Positions 37,068 to 45,805 of a stretch of 64,000 bases of DNA are shown here, one piece after another. This DNA comes from Halomonas halophila (lineage in GTDB: Bacteria; Pseudomonadota; Gammaproteobacteria; Pseudomonadales; Halomonadaceae): positions 2,852,001 to 2,916,000 of the forward strand of contig NZ_CP129121.1 of the NCBI RefSeq assembly GCF_030406665.1. The letters run 5' to 3'. The position numbers and the translations under genes were made by a program. The notes under the pieces are model-generated. The model saw only the letters and a list, made by a program, of their open reading frames with translations. It ran no database searches and was not told the origin of the DNA. Every line of letters begins with the position of its first letter. Positions within the stretch are counted from its first letter, which is position 1.

Positions 37068-37312
37068 GAGGAGGCCTCCCCGCCCTTGCGGATCCAGTAG
37101 TGATAGACCTCGCCCCGCTCCTCACGGGCCGGCATCTCATGGGCGCTCTGGGCGATGAAGGTCTCGAAGTCGCGCCAGGAACCGGCATCGGTGGCCATCA
37201 CTTCCAGCACCTGGTCGGGCGCCAGGCGCGACAGCGCCTGCTTGGCCTTGAGCAGAGGCAACGGACAGGAAAGCCCTCTGGCATCGAGGACGTCGTCGGG
37301 TTGCACAGCCAT
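37064..37312 (-). CDS. TusA-family sulfurtransferase
   Basis: From ATG 37312 (MAVQPDDVLDARGLSCPLP, GGGAGA upstream) this is an 82-residue protein of the TusA fold. The active Cys lies in the SCPLPLLKAK motif near the N-terminus. Such proteins pass persulfide sulfur to tRNA thiolation or other pathways. The stop overlaps the perM start by 4 bp, so both are translated together. It lies upstream of perM, and its start faces bepA across about 140 bp. Whether it is TusA itself or a paralogue cannot be settled from sequence alone. Confidence 0.85.
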   Translation of the reverse strand: MAVQPDDVLDARGLSCPLPLLKAKQALSRLAPDQVLEVMATDAGSWRDFETFIAQSAHEMPAREERGEVYHYWIRKGGEASS

Positions 37313-37450
37313 ATCGTCTCCCGCGAGAATGCCTGAAGCCGTCGCGCTCATCGTCGCGAACGGCATGAATGCCTGCGATTTAAAGGCACTTTCCCCGCTG
37401 AATCAATGTCGGAGGGAACACCCCCAAGCGCCCGACGACCGAGGATGGCC

Positions 37451-38956
37451 ATGCTGCGTCGCCCCCTGCCCTGCCTGACCGCCATCACCCTGAGCCTGGC
37501 ACTGAGCGCCCCGGCCGCCGGCCAGGCGCTGTCGCTCGAGCTGCCGGATCAGGCCGCGTCACCCTCGACCTTCGACGACTCGCCGACCTTCGAGCTGCCG
37601 AGCCTGACCCAACGTGACACCCAGGCGGTCAGCGGCGAGGAAACACGGCTCGGCCGCGCCTGGCTGCGCCAGTTCCGCGCCCACGCCCCGCTGTGGCAGG
37701 ACCCGCTCGCCGAGCACTACCTCTCCTCGCTGGTGGCCAGGCTGTTGCCCTACAGCCAGGTCGGCGGCATCGACCCGGTCATCACCCTGGTCGCCAGCGA
37801 GCGGCTCAACGCCTTCGCCGTGCCCGGCGGGGTGATCGGCGTTAATGCCGGGCTGTTCGCCTTCGCCCAGGGCGAGGGGCCGCTGGCCTCGGTGCTGGCC
37901 CACGAGCTCGGCCATCTCTCGCAGAACCACTACGCCCGCGGCCAGCGGCGCGCCGAACAGACACGCCTCCCGGCCATGGCCGCCATGCTCGCAGGCATGC
38001 TGCTCGCCGCCGGCGGCGGCGGTGACGCCGGCATCGCCGCCGCCATGGGCTCCCAGGCCGCCCTGTTCCAGGACCAGCTGGCCTACTCGCGACGCTTCGA
38101 ACGCGAGGCCGACCGCCTGGGGCTGCAGACGCTGGCCAACGCGGGCTACGATCCGCAGGCCATGGTCGAGATGTTCCGCGCCATGCAGCAGATGGCGGCC
38201 CTGCAGGGCGGGCAACCGCCGGAATTCCTGCTGACCCACCCGGTCTCCGAATCACGCATCAGCGACGCCCAGGCGCGGGTCGCCCAGCTGCCGGCCGGCG
38301 ACAACCGCCGCGATGACACCGAATACCAGATGGTCCGCGCCCGGGCCCTGCTCGCCATCCACGACCAGGAACCGCGACAGGCGCTGACGCGGCTGCAGCG
38401 CGACGACGCCCCACCCGCGGCCCGCCGCTACGTCACGGCGCTGATCGACGCCCAGGAAGGCAGGACCGACGCGGCGCTCTCCACCCTCGAAGCCCTGGCA
38501 GCACAGTGGCCGGACCTGGCCCTGCTCCCGGCCACCGCCGCCGAGGTCGCCCTCGACGCCGGCCGGGTGGACGACGCCATCCGCCGCAGCCGCCACCAGC
38601 TGCGACTGATGCCCGGCTACGCGCCGGCGGGCCTGCTGCTGGGCGAGGCCCTGCTGCAGCGCGATCCCGGCGAGGCCTACCGCGTGCTGCGCGAACTGGC
38701 CGCCCGCCAGCCGGAGAACCCCCAGGTCTTCACCCTGCTGGCCGAGGCCGCCGGACGCAGCGGCCACCGCGCCTGGGGGCATCTCGCCCGAGCCGAGCAG
38801 CTGCAGCTGACCGGCCGCATCGACCGCGGCATCGAACAGCTGGAGGTCGCCAGGGACATCGCCAAGAACGAGGGCGACCCCAATACCCTGGCCCGCGTCG
38901 AGCAGCGCCGCGAGGCCTTCGTCGGCTACCGGGAGACGATGGAAGAGTTTCGGTAG
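37451..38956 (+). CDS. bepA: Periplasmic M48 metalloprotease/TPR chaperone BepA
   Basis: From ATG 37451 (GAGG 6 bases upstream) the product has 501 residues. It starts with a signal peptide (LPCLTAITLSLALSAPAAG). The M48 peptidase domain has the zinc motif HELGH (H151, E152, H155) and a third ligand in the FEREAD segment. TPR-like repeats fill about 300-480. BepA degrades or refolds stalled outer-membrane proteins such as LptD and works with the BAM complex; bamC is in the same neighbourhood. The stop codon is immediately followed by the heptamer array. Confidence 0.92.
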   Translation: MLRRPLPCLTAITLSLALSAPAAGQALSLELPDQAASPSTFDDSPTFELPSLTQRDTQAVSGEETRLGRAWLRQFRAHAPLWQDPLAEHYLSSLVARLLPYSQVGGIDPVITLVASERLNAFAVPGGVIGVNAGLFAFAQGEGPLASVLAHELGHLSQNHYARGQRRAEQTRLPAMAAMLAGMLLAAGGGGDAGIAAAMGSQAALFQDQLAYSRRFEREADRLGLQTLANAGYDPQAMVEMFRAMQQMAALQGGQPPEFLLTHPVSESRISDAQARVAQLPAGDNRRDDTEYQMVRARALLAIHDQEPRQALTRLQRDDAPPAARRYVTALIDAQEGRTDAALSTLEALAAQWPDLALLPATAAEVALDAGRVDDAIRRSRHQLRLMPGYAPAGLLLGEALLQRDPGEAYRVLRELAARQPENPQVFTLLAEAAGRSGHRAWGHLARAEQLQLTGRIDRGIEQLEVARDIAKNEGDPNTLARVEQRREAFVGYRETMEEFR

Positions 38957-38957
38957 A

Positions 38958-39020
38958 AACTGCAAGCTGCAAGCTGCAAGCTGCAAGCTGCAAGCTGCAA
39001 GCTGCAAGCTGCAAGCTGCA
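38958..39020 (+). repeat. Heptamer tandem array, 8 perfect copies of AGCTGCA
   Basis: One diverged unit (AACTGCA, 38958-38964) is followed by eight exact copies of AGCTGCA (38965-39020). The array starts two bases after the bepA TAG stop and precedes a perfect terminator hairpin. Confidence 0.93.
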
Positions 39021-39050
39021 AGTCGGCAGAGTGAATCTCGCCCGGGAAAA

Positions 39051-39084
39051 GAAAACCCGAAGGCCTCGGCCTTCGGGTTTTCTT
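39051..39084. terminator. Perfect bidirectional terminator between bepA and nadA
   Basis: GAAAACCCGAAGGC (39051-39064) pairs perfectly with GCCTTCGGGTTTTC (39069-39082) across a CTCG loop. A-rich and T-rich outer flanks let it work in both directions. Confidence 0.92.
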
Positions 39085-39108
39085 GTAGCTCGGCGCTTGT
39101 AGCTCGCC
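39085..39108 (-). repeat. Inverted heptamer units before the nadA stop
   Basis: Read on the minus strand this is AGCTACA, AGCGCCG, AGCTACA: three diverged units inverted relative to the AGCTGCA array across the hairpin. Confidence 0.8.
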
Positions 39109-39110
39109 CC

Positions 39111-40139
39111 TCAGGCGTTGAACTCGAGCATCCGCGTGAGCGGCTTGAGCGCGGCCCGGCGCAGCTCGTCGCCGACCTGGATCTCGCCCGTGCCCTCGCG
39201 CAGCGCGCCGGCCAGGTTGTCCAGGGCGTTCATCGCCATCCACGGGCAATGGGCGCAGCTGCGGCAGGTGGCGCCGTTGCCGGCGGTGGGCGCCTCGAAC
39301 AGGGTCTTCTCGGGCACCGCCTGCTGCATCTTGAAGAAGATGCCGCGGTCGGTGGCCACTATCAGCTCCTCGTTGGGCAGCTCCTTGGCGGCCTTGATCA
39401 GCTGGGAGGTGGAGCCCGCCACGTCGGCCAGCTCAACCACCGAGGACGGCGACTCGGGGTGCACCAGCACCGCGGCGTCCGGGTACAGGCCCTTGAGGTC
39501 CTCGACGCCCTTGGCCTTGAACTCCTCGTGGACGATGCAGGCACCGTCCCACAGCAGCATGTCGGCGCCGGTCTGCTTCTGGATGTAGCCGCCGAGGTGC
39601 TTGTCCGGCGCCCACAGGATCTTCTCGCCGCGGGCCTGGAGGTGTTCGATCACCTCCACCGCGATCGACGAGGTCACGACCCAGTCGGCGCGCGCCTTCA
39701 CCGCCGCCGAGGTGTTGGCGTAGACCACCACGGTGCGATCGGGATGCTGGTCGCAGAAGGCACTGAACTCGTCGGCCGGGCAGCCCACGTCCAGCGAGCA
39801 GGTCGCCTCGAGCGTCGGCATCAGCACGCGCTTCTCCGGCGACAGGATCTTGGCCGTCTCGCCCATGAAGCGCACGCCGGCCACCACCAGGGTGTCGGCC
39901 GGATGACGGGCGCCGAAGCGAGCCATCTCGAGGGAATCCGCCACGCAGCCGCCGGTTTCCTCGGCCAGCTGCTGAATGGCGTCATCGGTGTAGTAGTGAG
40001 CCACCAGGACGGCGTTGTTGGCCTCGAGCAGACGCTTGATCTCCTCGATGCGGGCTTCGTCCTCGGCGGGAATGCGCGTGGGGCAATAGGAACGCGCCAG
40101 CTGCTCTCGCAGCTCGGCACGGGAAGTCATGATCGTCAT
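39111..40139 (-). CDS. nadA: Quinolinate synthase NadA
   Basis: The enzyme condenses iminoaspartate with dihydroxyacetone phosphate to quinolinate. The start at 40139 (MTIMTSRAELREQL, 342 residues) is a choice among ATGs at 40139 and 40130; no strong ribosome-binding site decides. Motifs include HYYTDDAIQQLAEETGGCVADS, the RVLMPTLEATCSLDVGC region and the CRSCAHCPWMAMN pair that ligate the [4Fe-4S] cluster. The iminoaspartate source nadB is not in the window. The 277 bp upstream (40140-40416) contain only the tRNA terminator. Confidence 0.95.
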   Translation of the reverse strand: MTIMTSRAELREQLARSYCPTRIPAEDEARIEEIKRLLEANNAVLVAHYYTDDAIQQLAEETGGCVADSLEMARFGARHPADTLVVAGVRFMGETAKILSPEKRVLMPTLEATCSLDVGCPADEFSAFCDQHPDRTVVVYANTSAAVKARADWVVTSSIAVEVIEHLQARGEKILWAPDKHLGGYIQKQTGADMLLWDGACIVHEEFKAKGVEDLKGLYPDAAVLVHPESPSSVVELADVAGSTSQLIKAAKELPNEELIVATDRGIFFKMQQAVPEKTLFEAPTAGNGATCRSCAHCPWMAMNALDNLAGALREGTGEIQVGDELRRAALKPLTRMLEFNA

Positions 40140-40377
40140 CGTGTCTACCACTGTGACCGGCAGGGGCTCCCCCTGCATTGCACCAGGTGCCGACACGCGT
40201 GCGCTCCGCACGCCGCGACACACCGTGGGTCAACCGCGGCGTCTTCCGCCCTGGCCAACCCGCTTTCATTCTAGCCGGAATACGCGCCGAACGCGTCCTG
40301 CAAGACGAAAGGACAGTCGTCGAGCATGACGCCGTCCCGCCGCCCTTGCAAGGCGCGCCACCGACCGGGCGCGAACG

Positions 40378-40410
40378 AAAAACGCCCCTGCCTCATGGAG
40401 GCAGGGGCGT
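40378..40410 (-). terminator. Terminator of the tRNA-Lys operon
   Basis: A 13-bp perfect stem (40382-40394 with 40398-40410, ATG loop) lies just after the first tRNA 3' end on the minus strand and is followed by GTTTTTCG. It is a strong intrinsic terminator. Confidence 0.9.
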
Positions 40411-40416
40411 CGAATC

Positions 40417-40492
40417 TGGTGGGTCGTGTAGGATTCGAACCTACGACCAATTGGTTAAAAGCCAACTGCTCTACCAACTGAGCTAACGACCC
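40417..40492 (-). tRNA. tRNA-Lys (anticodon UUU), copy 2
   Basis: The minus strand folds into a full cloverleaf starting GGGTCGTTAGCTCAG with anticodon loop CTTTTAA and an encoded CCA end. It is 76 nt and identical to the copy at 40534-40609, from which it is separated by 41 bp containing a small stem (40499-40519). Confidence 0.97.
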
Positions 40493-40533
40493 ATGATGCA
40501 TGGCGGCTCAGTCGCCATGAATCCAGGTTCGGT

Positions 40534-40609
40534 TGGTGGGTCGTGTAGGATTCGAACCTACGACCAATTGGTTAAAAGCCAACTGCTCTACCAACTGAGC
40601 TAACGACCC
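40534..40609 (-). tRNA. tRNA-Lys (anticodon UUU), copy 1
   Basis: This 76-nt gene is identical to the second copy, with encoded CCA. It is nearest the promoter at 40626-40654, so the two are transcribed as one precursor. Confidence 0.97.
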
Positions 40610-40625
40610 TTCCGAACGGGTGCAG

Positions 40626-40654
40626 ATAATACGGATATGCCCCCGGCATGGCAA
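40626..40654 (-). promoter_or_regulatory. tRNA-Lys operon promoter
   Basis: On the minus strand TTGCCA (40649-40654), a 17-bp spacer and TATTAT (40626-40631) form a near-consensus sigma-70 promoter a few bases upstream of the expected precursor start. Confidence 0.82.
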
Positions 40655-40688
40655 GCGCTTTTTCACCTTTAGGCGAATTTTCTCGCCT

Positions 40689-40738
40689 GCCGGGGCGGGC
40701 AGGCCCGCGGCGCCGTTCGCCGGCGGGCCTGCCCCGGT
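40689..40738 (-). terminator. Long bulged hairpin after rluB
   Basis: CCGGGGC and CAGGCCCGC on the left pair with GCGGGCCTGCCCCGG on the right, with a GGG bulge and a loop near 40711-40722. It lies just after the rluB stop on the minus strand; the U-tract is weak. Confidence 0.55.
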
Positions 40739-40750
40739 ACGCGCGCCTTG

Positions 40751-41602
40751 CTAACGACGCGACTTGGGCTTGCGCATCGCCTGCACCGGACGACGCTTGT
40801 TCTTGTCGCGGCTCCAGCGGTTCTTCTCGTCCGGGGTCAGCTCAGGCACCTTGCGCGCCGGCAGCCCGGCCATGCCGGCGAGGTCGTCGATCTCCTCCTG
40901 GGAGAGCTCGACCCATTCGCTGGCCTTGGCCCGCTTGTCGAGGAAGATGTTGCCGTAGCGCACCCGCTTGAGGCGGCTGACGGTCAGCCCCTGGGATTCC
41001 CACAGGCGGCGCACCTCGCGGTTGCGGCCTTCCATGATCACCACGTGGAACCAGGTGTTGATGCCCTCGCCACCGAACTCCTGCACGTCGGTGAAACGCG
41101 CCGGACCGTCGTCGAGCATCACGCCCTCGACCATCGCCGTGACGTGGGACTGCTGGACGTCGCCCATCACCCGCACGGCGTACTCACGCTCGATCTGGGT
41201 CGAGGGGTGCATCAGCCGGTTGGCCAGCTCGCCGTCGGTGGTGAACAGCAGCAGGCCGCTGGTGTTGATGTCGAGGCGGCCGATGGCGATCCAGCGCTCG
41301 CCCTTGAGGCGCGGCAGGCGATCGAACACGGTGCGCCGCCCTTCCGGATCCTTGCGGGTGCACAGCTCGCCTTCCGGCTTGTTGTACATGATCACGCGCC
41401 GCGGCACCTCCTCGGCGGCGCGCAGCGTCACCGGGCGGTCGTCGAGGGCGACCTTGTCGCGGGGCTCGATGCGGTCGCCCAGGGTCGCCACCTGGCCGTT
41501 GACCTTGACCCGGCCGTCGGCGATGGCCGCTTCCATCTCGCGGCGCGAGCCCATGCCGGCCCGGGCCAGGACCTTCTGCAGTTTCTCGGTGGTGGTGCTC
41601 AT
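40751..41602 (-). CDS. rluB: 23S rRNA pseudouridine(2605) synthase RluB
   Basis: The 283-residue enzyme has an N-terminal S4 RNA-binding domain (EKLQKVLARAGMGSRREME) and the RluB/E/F catalytic motif GRLDINTSGLLLFTTDG, with the nucleophilic Asp. It isomerises U2605 of 23S rRNA. The basic C-terminal tail is short. The start shares one base with the scpB stop (TGATG). scpA-scpB-rluB is a conserved operon order in this class. Confidence 0.94.
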   Translation of the reverse strand: MSTTTEKLQKVLARAGMGSRREMEAAIADGRVKVNGQVATLGDRIEPRDKVALDDRPVTLRAAEEVPRRVIMYNKPEGELCTRKDPEGRRTVFDRLPRLKGERWIAIGRLDINTSGLLLFTTDGELANRLMHPSTQIEREYAVRVMGDVQQSHVTAMVEGVMLDDGPARFTDVQEFGGEGINTWFHVVIMEGRNREVRRLWESQGLTVSRLKRVRYGNIFLDKRAKASEWVELSQEEIDDLAGMAGLPARKVPELTPDEKNRWSRDKNKRRPVQAMRKPKSRR

Positions 41603-42513
41603 CAGTCGTCAGTCTCGCTGGTAGTGGATTCCGCCCCCGGGGCAGCGTCATCGTCGACGCGGCCCCGGGCACGTTCGGACAGGCGGGCTTCGAGATCGGC
41701 GAAGCTCAGGCCTGTCCGCTCGGACGCCGTCCCGGCGTGGTCATCGTCGGCCGTCCCGGCCGTCGTCTTGCCGGCCGCAGGCGCGGAAGCCTCGGCGGCG
41801 GTCGTCTCTTCAAAGGTGTCATCGCGGGTGGCAGTGTCGGCACGATCGTCCGTTTCCGCCACTTCCTCGTGCGTTTTTTCCCGTTCGTCGCCCTCGTCGA
41901 CGGGCTCGTCCGCCTGGGCCAGCAGGTCGTGCTGGGGCGGCGGCGGCGTGTCCTCGAGGGTCTGCTCCGCCTCCTCGAAGCCCTTGAGCTCGTGCATCGG
42001 CGGCAGCTCGTCGAGGGTCTTGAGGCCGAAGTCGTCGAGGAAGCTGCGGGTGGTGGCGTAGACCGCCGGGCGACCCGGCACGTCGCGATGCCCCACCACC
42101 CGCACCCAGCCGCGCTCGACCAGGGTGCGCATGATCTGGCCGCTGACGGTGACGCCGCGCACCTCCTCGATGTCGCCGCGGGTCACCGGCTGGCGATAGG
42201 CGATCAGCGCCAGGGTCTCGAGCAGCGCCCGGGAGTAGCGCTGCGGGCGCTCGTCCCACAGCCGCGAGACCCAGCTCGAGAGCCGCGGCCGGATGCGCAG
42301 CTGGTAGCCCGAGGCCGTTTCCAGCAGCTCCATGGCGCCGCGCTGGTGGCGCGTCTCGAGGCGCCCCAGGGCCTCGCGCAGGGCGCGCCGGGGCGGCAGC
42401 TCATGGTCGTCGAACAGGTTCTCCAGCCGCTCCAGCGACAGCGGCTCGCCGGCGGCGAGCAGCGCGGCCTCGAGGATCTCGTCCAGGGCATCGGGGATTT
42501 CCATGGCGGTCAT
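41602..42513 (-). CDS. scpB: Segregation and condensation protein ScpB
   Basis: The 303-residue protein has two winged-helix domains (about 10-85 and 88-170) with SRALLETLALIAYRQPVTRGDIEEVRG, the ScpB signature. An extended acidic C-terminal tail (about 190-303, rich in Asp, Glu, Thr and Ala) is longer than in typical ScpB. With ScpA and an SMC protein it organises and segregates the chromosome. The start overlaps the scpA stop by 4 bp. Confidence 0.94.
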   Translation of the reverse strand: MTAMEIPDALDEILEAALLAAGEPLSLERLENLFDDHELPPRRALREALGRLETRHQRGAMELLETASGYQLRIRPRLSSWVSRLWDERPQRYSRALLETLALIAYRQPVTRGDIEEVRGVTVSGQIMRTLVERGWVRVVGHRDVPGRPAVYATTRSFLDDFGLKTLDELPPMHELKGFEEAEQTLEDTPPPPQHDLLAQADEPVDEGDEREKTHEEVAETDDRADTATRDDTFEETTAAEASAPAAGKTTAGTADDDHAGTASERTGLSFADLEARLSERARGRVDDDAAPGAESTTSETDD

Positions 42514-43508
42514 GGCGACTCGCTCCCTTGGTCGTCGTCATCCGCGAAGGGGCTCTCCCCTTCTGGCTCGTCGTCAGCGTAGGCGTCTTCTTCTGCCTCG
42601 TCGTCCTGCGGACCGCCCCGGGCACGCACGTGTATCGGCGACAGCGGTGCGTTCTGCACGATCTCGATCATCGACTCCTTGGCCAGCTCGAGGATCGCCA
42701 TGAAGGTCACCACCACCCCGGCGCGACCCTCCTCGAGGGTGAACAGCGCCTCGAAGGCGGTGTAGCGCTCGAAGTCGAGCCGCTCCATGATCGCCAGCAT
42801 GCGCTCCCGGGTGGAGAGCGTCTCGCGGCTGACCTGGTGCGCCTGGTTGAGCTCGGCGCGACGCAGGATGCCGGCCAAGGCGCCGAGCAGCTCGTCGAGC
42901 TCGACGTCGGGATGCACCACCCGGCTCTCCAGCGGCGGCAGCGCCGCCCGGGCCGGGAACCAGTCGCGCCCCAGCCGCGGCAGCTCGGCCAGCGCCTCGG
43001 CGGCGTTCTTGAGCCGCTCGTACTCCTGCAGGCGGCGGATCAGCTCGGCGCGCGGGTCTTCCTCGTCCTCGTCGCCGCCTTCCTTCGGCGGCTTGGGCAG
43101 CAGGGTGCGCGACTTGATCTCGGCCAGCATCGCCGCCATCAGCAGGTACTCGCCAGCCAGCTCGATCTCCATGGCCTTCATCAGCTCCACGTACTCGATG
43201 TACTGGTGGGTGATGGCGGCCACGTCGATGGCCAGGATGTCCAGGTTCTGGCGCCGGATCAGGTACAGCAGCAGGTCGAGCGGCCCCTCGAAGGCCTCGA
43301 GGAAGACCTTGAGCGCCTCCGGCGGGATGTAGAGATCCTCCGGCAGCTCGGTGATCGGCTCGTCGAACAGCCGGCCCAGCACCGCGGCGCTCTGGCTGAG
43401 CGCCTGCGCCTCGGCGTCGCTCGCCCCGGCCCCCTCGGCGACGGTCGGGTCGGCGGGGGACCCCGGGGCGTCGTCGGGTGTCTCGGTGGACGGGGGCGTC
43501 TCGCTCAC
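42510..43508 (-). CDS. scpA: Segregation and condensation protein ScpA
   Basis: The 332-residue kleisin bridges the SMC heads. The conserved FEGPLDLLLYLIRRQNLDILAI begins at about residue 73, after a low-complexity acidic extension; IAAITHQY-like and AMEIELAGEYLLMAAMLAEI follow. The C-terminal winged-helix (about 215-280) contains RAELNQAHQVSRET. The start is a GTG at 43508 with GGAGG about 10 bases upstream; no ATG lies in the conserved region before the domain. Coupled by a 4-bp overlap to scpB. Confidence 0.93.
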   Translation of the reverse strand: MSETPPSTETPDDAPGSPADPTVAEGAGASDAEAQALSQSAAVLGRLFDEPITELPEDLYIPPEALKVFLEAFEGPLDLLLYLIRRQNLDILAIDVAAITHQYIEYVELMKAMEIELAGEYLLMAAMLAEIKSRTLLPKPPKEGGDEDEEDPRAELIRRLQEYERLKNAAEALAELPRLGRDWFPARAALPPLESRVVHPDVELDELLGALAGILRRAELNQAHQVSRETLSTRERMLAIMERLDFERYTAFEALFTLEEGRAGVVVTFMAILELAKESMIEIVQNAPLSPIHVRARGGPQDDEAEEDAYADDEPEGESPFADDDDQGSESP

Positions 43509-43594
43509 GCGGGGCAGGCCTCCGGTAGCTGGTGGGGCGGCGAATGATCGACCGCACAGTCTACCAAGCGGCGAGGATCAGGGTAAGCCGTGAC

Positions 43595-45403
43595 TCATCC
43601 CGCCTCGGCGGCGAGGCGATAGCGGCCGGTGTAGTCGAACAGCTTGCGCCGCACCTGCCAGTGGCGGCCGGCCTTGCGGCCGATCACGAAGTCCGGGGCG
43701 CGCAGGCGGTGCTGTTCGGCGACCACCTCCTCCGGCGTGGTCGGCGACCAGCGCGTGCCGGGGGCACGCAGGTGCTCGCGCAGGAAGACCGCGGCGAAGG
43801 CGCCGCGCTGGGCCCGCGTCTCCAGGGCGAACCATTCGGCCAGGGTGGCGCCGTCCTCGTCGTGGTAGACGACCTTGAGCCGCGGCAAGCCGCGGCCGTT
43901 GACGGTGGCCTCGAGCTGCATGCCCGAGACACGCAGCACCCGGGCGTCGCGAAGCTTGAGCGCCTCGCGCAGCTTGTCGTCGGCGTCCACCAGCAGCGAC
44001 TCGCAGCCGTGGCAGCGCCGCGCCGCGGTGTCGTTCTCGGCGCCGCACTGATCGCAGACCTTGAAGCGGAAGCGGAAGCTGCACTGCTGCCTCTTGCCGG
44101 CGCCCGGTGCCATGCCATCCCCGCCCTCTTCCTCCACCAGCCCCTGACAGCGGCGACCGAAGTGCTCGATGACGATCTCGCCGTCGCGCCGGCCCCAGAA
44201 CAGGTTGGCGTGGCCGCACTGCGGGCACTCGACCTGCACCGGTTCGGTGTCGCTGGCGGGCCTGGGGCTGCCCACCTCGGGGGCGTAGAGATCCCAGGGA
44301 TTGCCGGCGTAGTCGAGGATCAGGCAGTCGCGCTTGCCCGGCGCCAGGCGCAGGCCGCGGCCGACGATCTGCTGGTAGAGGCCCACCGATTCGGTGGGCC
44401 GCAGGATGGCGATCAGGTCCACGTGGGGCGCGTCGAAGCCGGTGGTCAGCACCGCCACGTTGACCAGGTACTTGAGCTCGCGAGCCTTGAAGGCCTGGAT
44501 GATTGCCTCGCGCTCGGCGGCGGGGGTGGCGCCGGTGATCAGTGCCGCCTCGTCGGCGGGCAGGTAACCCATGATCTCCTCGGCGTGGGCCACGGTGGCG
44601 GCGAACAGCATCACCCCGGCGCGCTCGGCGGCGTGGGCGATCACCTCCTCGAGGATCGCCGGCGTCGCCCGGTTGCCGGCCGCCACCCGGTTCAGCTCCG
44701 CCTCCTGGAACAGGCCGCCGCTGCCGGGCGCGAGGGCCGAGAAGTCGTAGCGCTCCACGGCGGCATCGACCAGCCGCGGCTCGGCCAGATAGCCCTGCTT
44801 GACCATCAGCCGCAGCGGCTGCTCGAACACGCAGTCGCGGAAGAAGCAGTCGTCGTCGCCGCGCACCATGCCGTGATAGTGACGGTGATAGAGGAAGCCC
44901 TGGCCCAGCCGGTACGGCGTGGCGGTCAGGCCCAGCACCTTGAGCCGCGGATTGCGCTCGCGCAGATGGGCGATGACCCGCCGATAGCTGGAATCCTCGT
45001 CCAGCGACACCCGATGACACTCGTCGATGACCAGCAGCGTGAAGGCACCCTGCCCTTCGCAAGGCGAGCCGAAGCCGTCGAGGTTCCTCACCACCGACTG
45101 CACCGAGCCGAACACCACCTGGCGGCCGCTTTCCTTGCGGCCCAGGCCGGCGCTGAAGATATCGGCCTCGAGGCCGTAGGCCTGGTACTTGGCGTGGTTC
45201 TGCTCGACCAGCTCGCGCACGTGGGCGAGTACCAGCACCCGGCCGCGGGCCAGGCGCGCCAGCTCGGCGATCACCAGCGATTTGCCGCTGCCGGTGGGCA
45301 GCACCACCACGGCGGGGTCGTCGCCGGCGCGGAAGTGCTCGACCACGCGGGTCACCGCCTGCTGCTGGTAGGGGCGCAGGCTGGGCGGAGCGGTTTCGGT
45401 CAT
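43595..45403 (-). CDS. radD: RadD (YejH) DEAD/DEAH-type DNA repair helicase
   Basis: The 602-residue SF2 helicase has Walker A PTGSGKS (36-42), the DECH box in VIDECHRVSL, motif III GLTATPYR and motif VI QQIVGRGLRLAPGK. After the core (about 1-380) come a four-Cys zinc site (CPQCGH ... CDQCG and CHGC) and a C-terminal domain of about 130 residues with VIGRKAGRHWQVRRKLFDY. RadD helps RecA-mediated strand exchange in E. coli. It is transcribed alone, with 86 bp between it and the scpA start. Confidence 0.92.
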   Translation of the reverse strand: MTETAPPSLRPYQQQAVTRVVEHFRAGDDPAVVVLPTGSGKSLVIAELARLARGRVLVLAHVRELVEQNHAKYQAYGLEADIFSAGLGRKESGRQVVFGSVQSVVRNLDGFGSPCEGQGAFTLLVIDECHRVSLDEDSSYRRVIAHLRERNPRLKVLGLTATPYRLGQGFLYHRHYHGMVRGDDDCFFRDCVFEQPLRLMVKQGYLAEPRLVDAAVERYDFSALAPGSGGLFQEAELNRVAAGNRATPAILEEVIAHAAERAGVMLFAATVAHAEEIMGYLPADEAALITGATPAAEREAIIQAFKARELKYLVNVAVLTTGFDAPHVDLIAILRPTESVGLYQQIVGRGLRLAPGKRDCLILDYAGNPWDLYAPEVGSPRPASDTEPVQVECPQCGHANLFWGRRDGEIVIEHFGRRCQGLVEEEGGDGMAPGAGKRQQCSFRFRFKVCDQCGAENDTAARRCHGCESLLVDADDKLREALKLRDARVLRVSGMQLEATVNGRGLPRLKVVYHDEDGATLAEWFALETRAQRGAFAAVFLREHLRAPGTRWSPTTPEEVVAEQHRLRAPDFVIGRKAGRHWQVRRKLFDYTGRYRLAAEAG

Positions 45404-45485
45404 GACGGGCCTCTCGACGATGCAGGCGCCATCTTAACGAGCGCGCGGGTCCGCGTCAGCGCGAAGCGTCGTTCCAGCGTGAGAC

Positions 45486-45515
45486 TTGACCCGGACAGGC
45501 TCTGCCATGCTATCT
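45486..45515 (+). promoter_or_regulatory. Candidate promoter of the zinc-ribbon gene
   Basis: TTGACC (45486-45491), 18-bp spacer and CTATCT (45510-45515) form a reasonable sigma-70 promoter 42 bp upstream of the start. Confidence 0.5.
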
Positions 45516-45557
45516 AGGAGACATGTCACCTTACTCGTCGACACAGGAGAGTCGCCC

Positions 45558-45770
45558 ATGAAAGTGAAGACCAGCCCCGAGTGCCCGAAGTGCGGCAGCC
45601 GCATGAAACGACTGCCTCCGGGGCGTCAGGACCAGTACCACGTCTACTGCGATGACTGCGGCCACGACTTCGGCCGCTACGACTACCTGCAGGCCCAGTT
45701 CAAGCACCTGCTCGACGACGTGGAAGCCCATCTCAAGGAGCAGGAGCGCTCCGGCGACGACGCTTCCTGA
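45558..45770 (+). CDS. Small zinc-ribbon protein
   Basis: The 70-residue protein starts at ATG 45558 with AGGAGA upstream. It has one zinc ribbon, CPKCG at residues 9-13 and CDDCG at about 31-35, and then a charged helix (YDYLQAQFKHLLDDVEAHLKEQE). I do not recognise a named family. The single ribbon plus an amphipathic helix suggests a nucleic-acid-binding or adapter protein. It stands alone between radD (divergent) and purL (convergent), with its own promoter and terminator. Confidence 0.8.
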   Translation: MKVKTSPECPKCGSRMKRLPPGRQDQYHVYCDDCGHDFGRYDYLQAQFKHLLDDVEAHLKEQERSGDDAS

Positions 45771-45805
45771 CCTGATCCGCCACTGACGGCGACCCCGCCA
45801 ACGAC

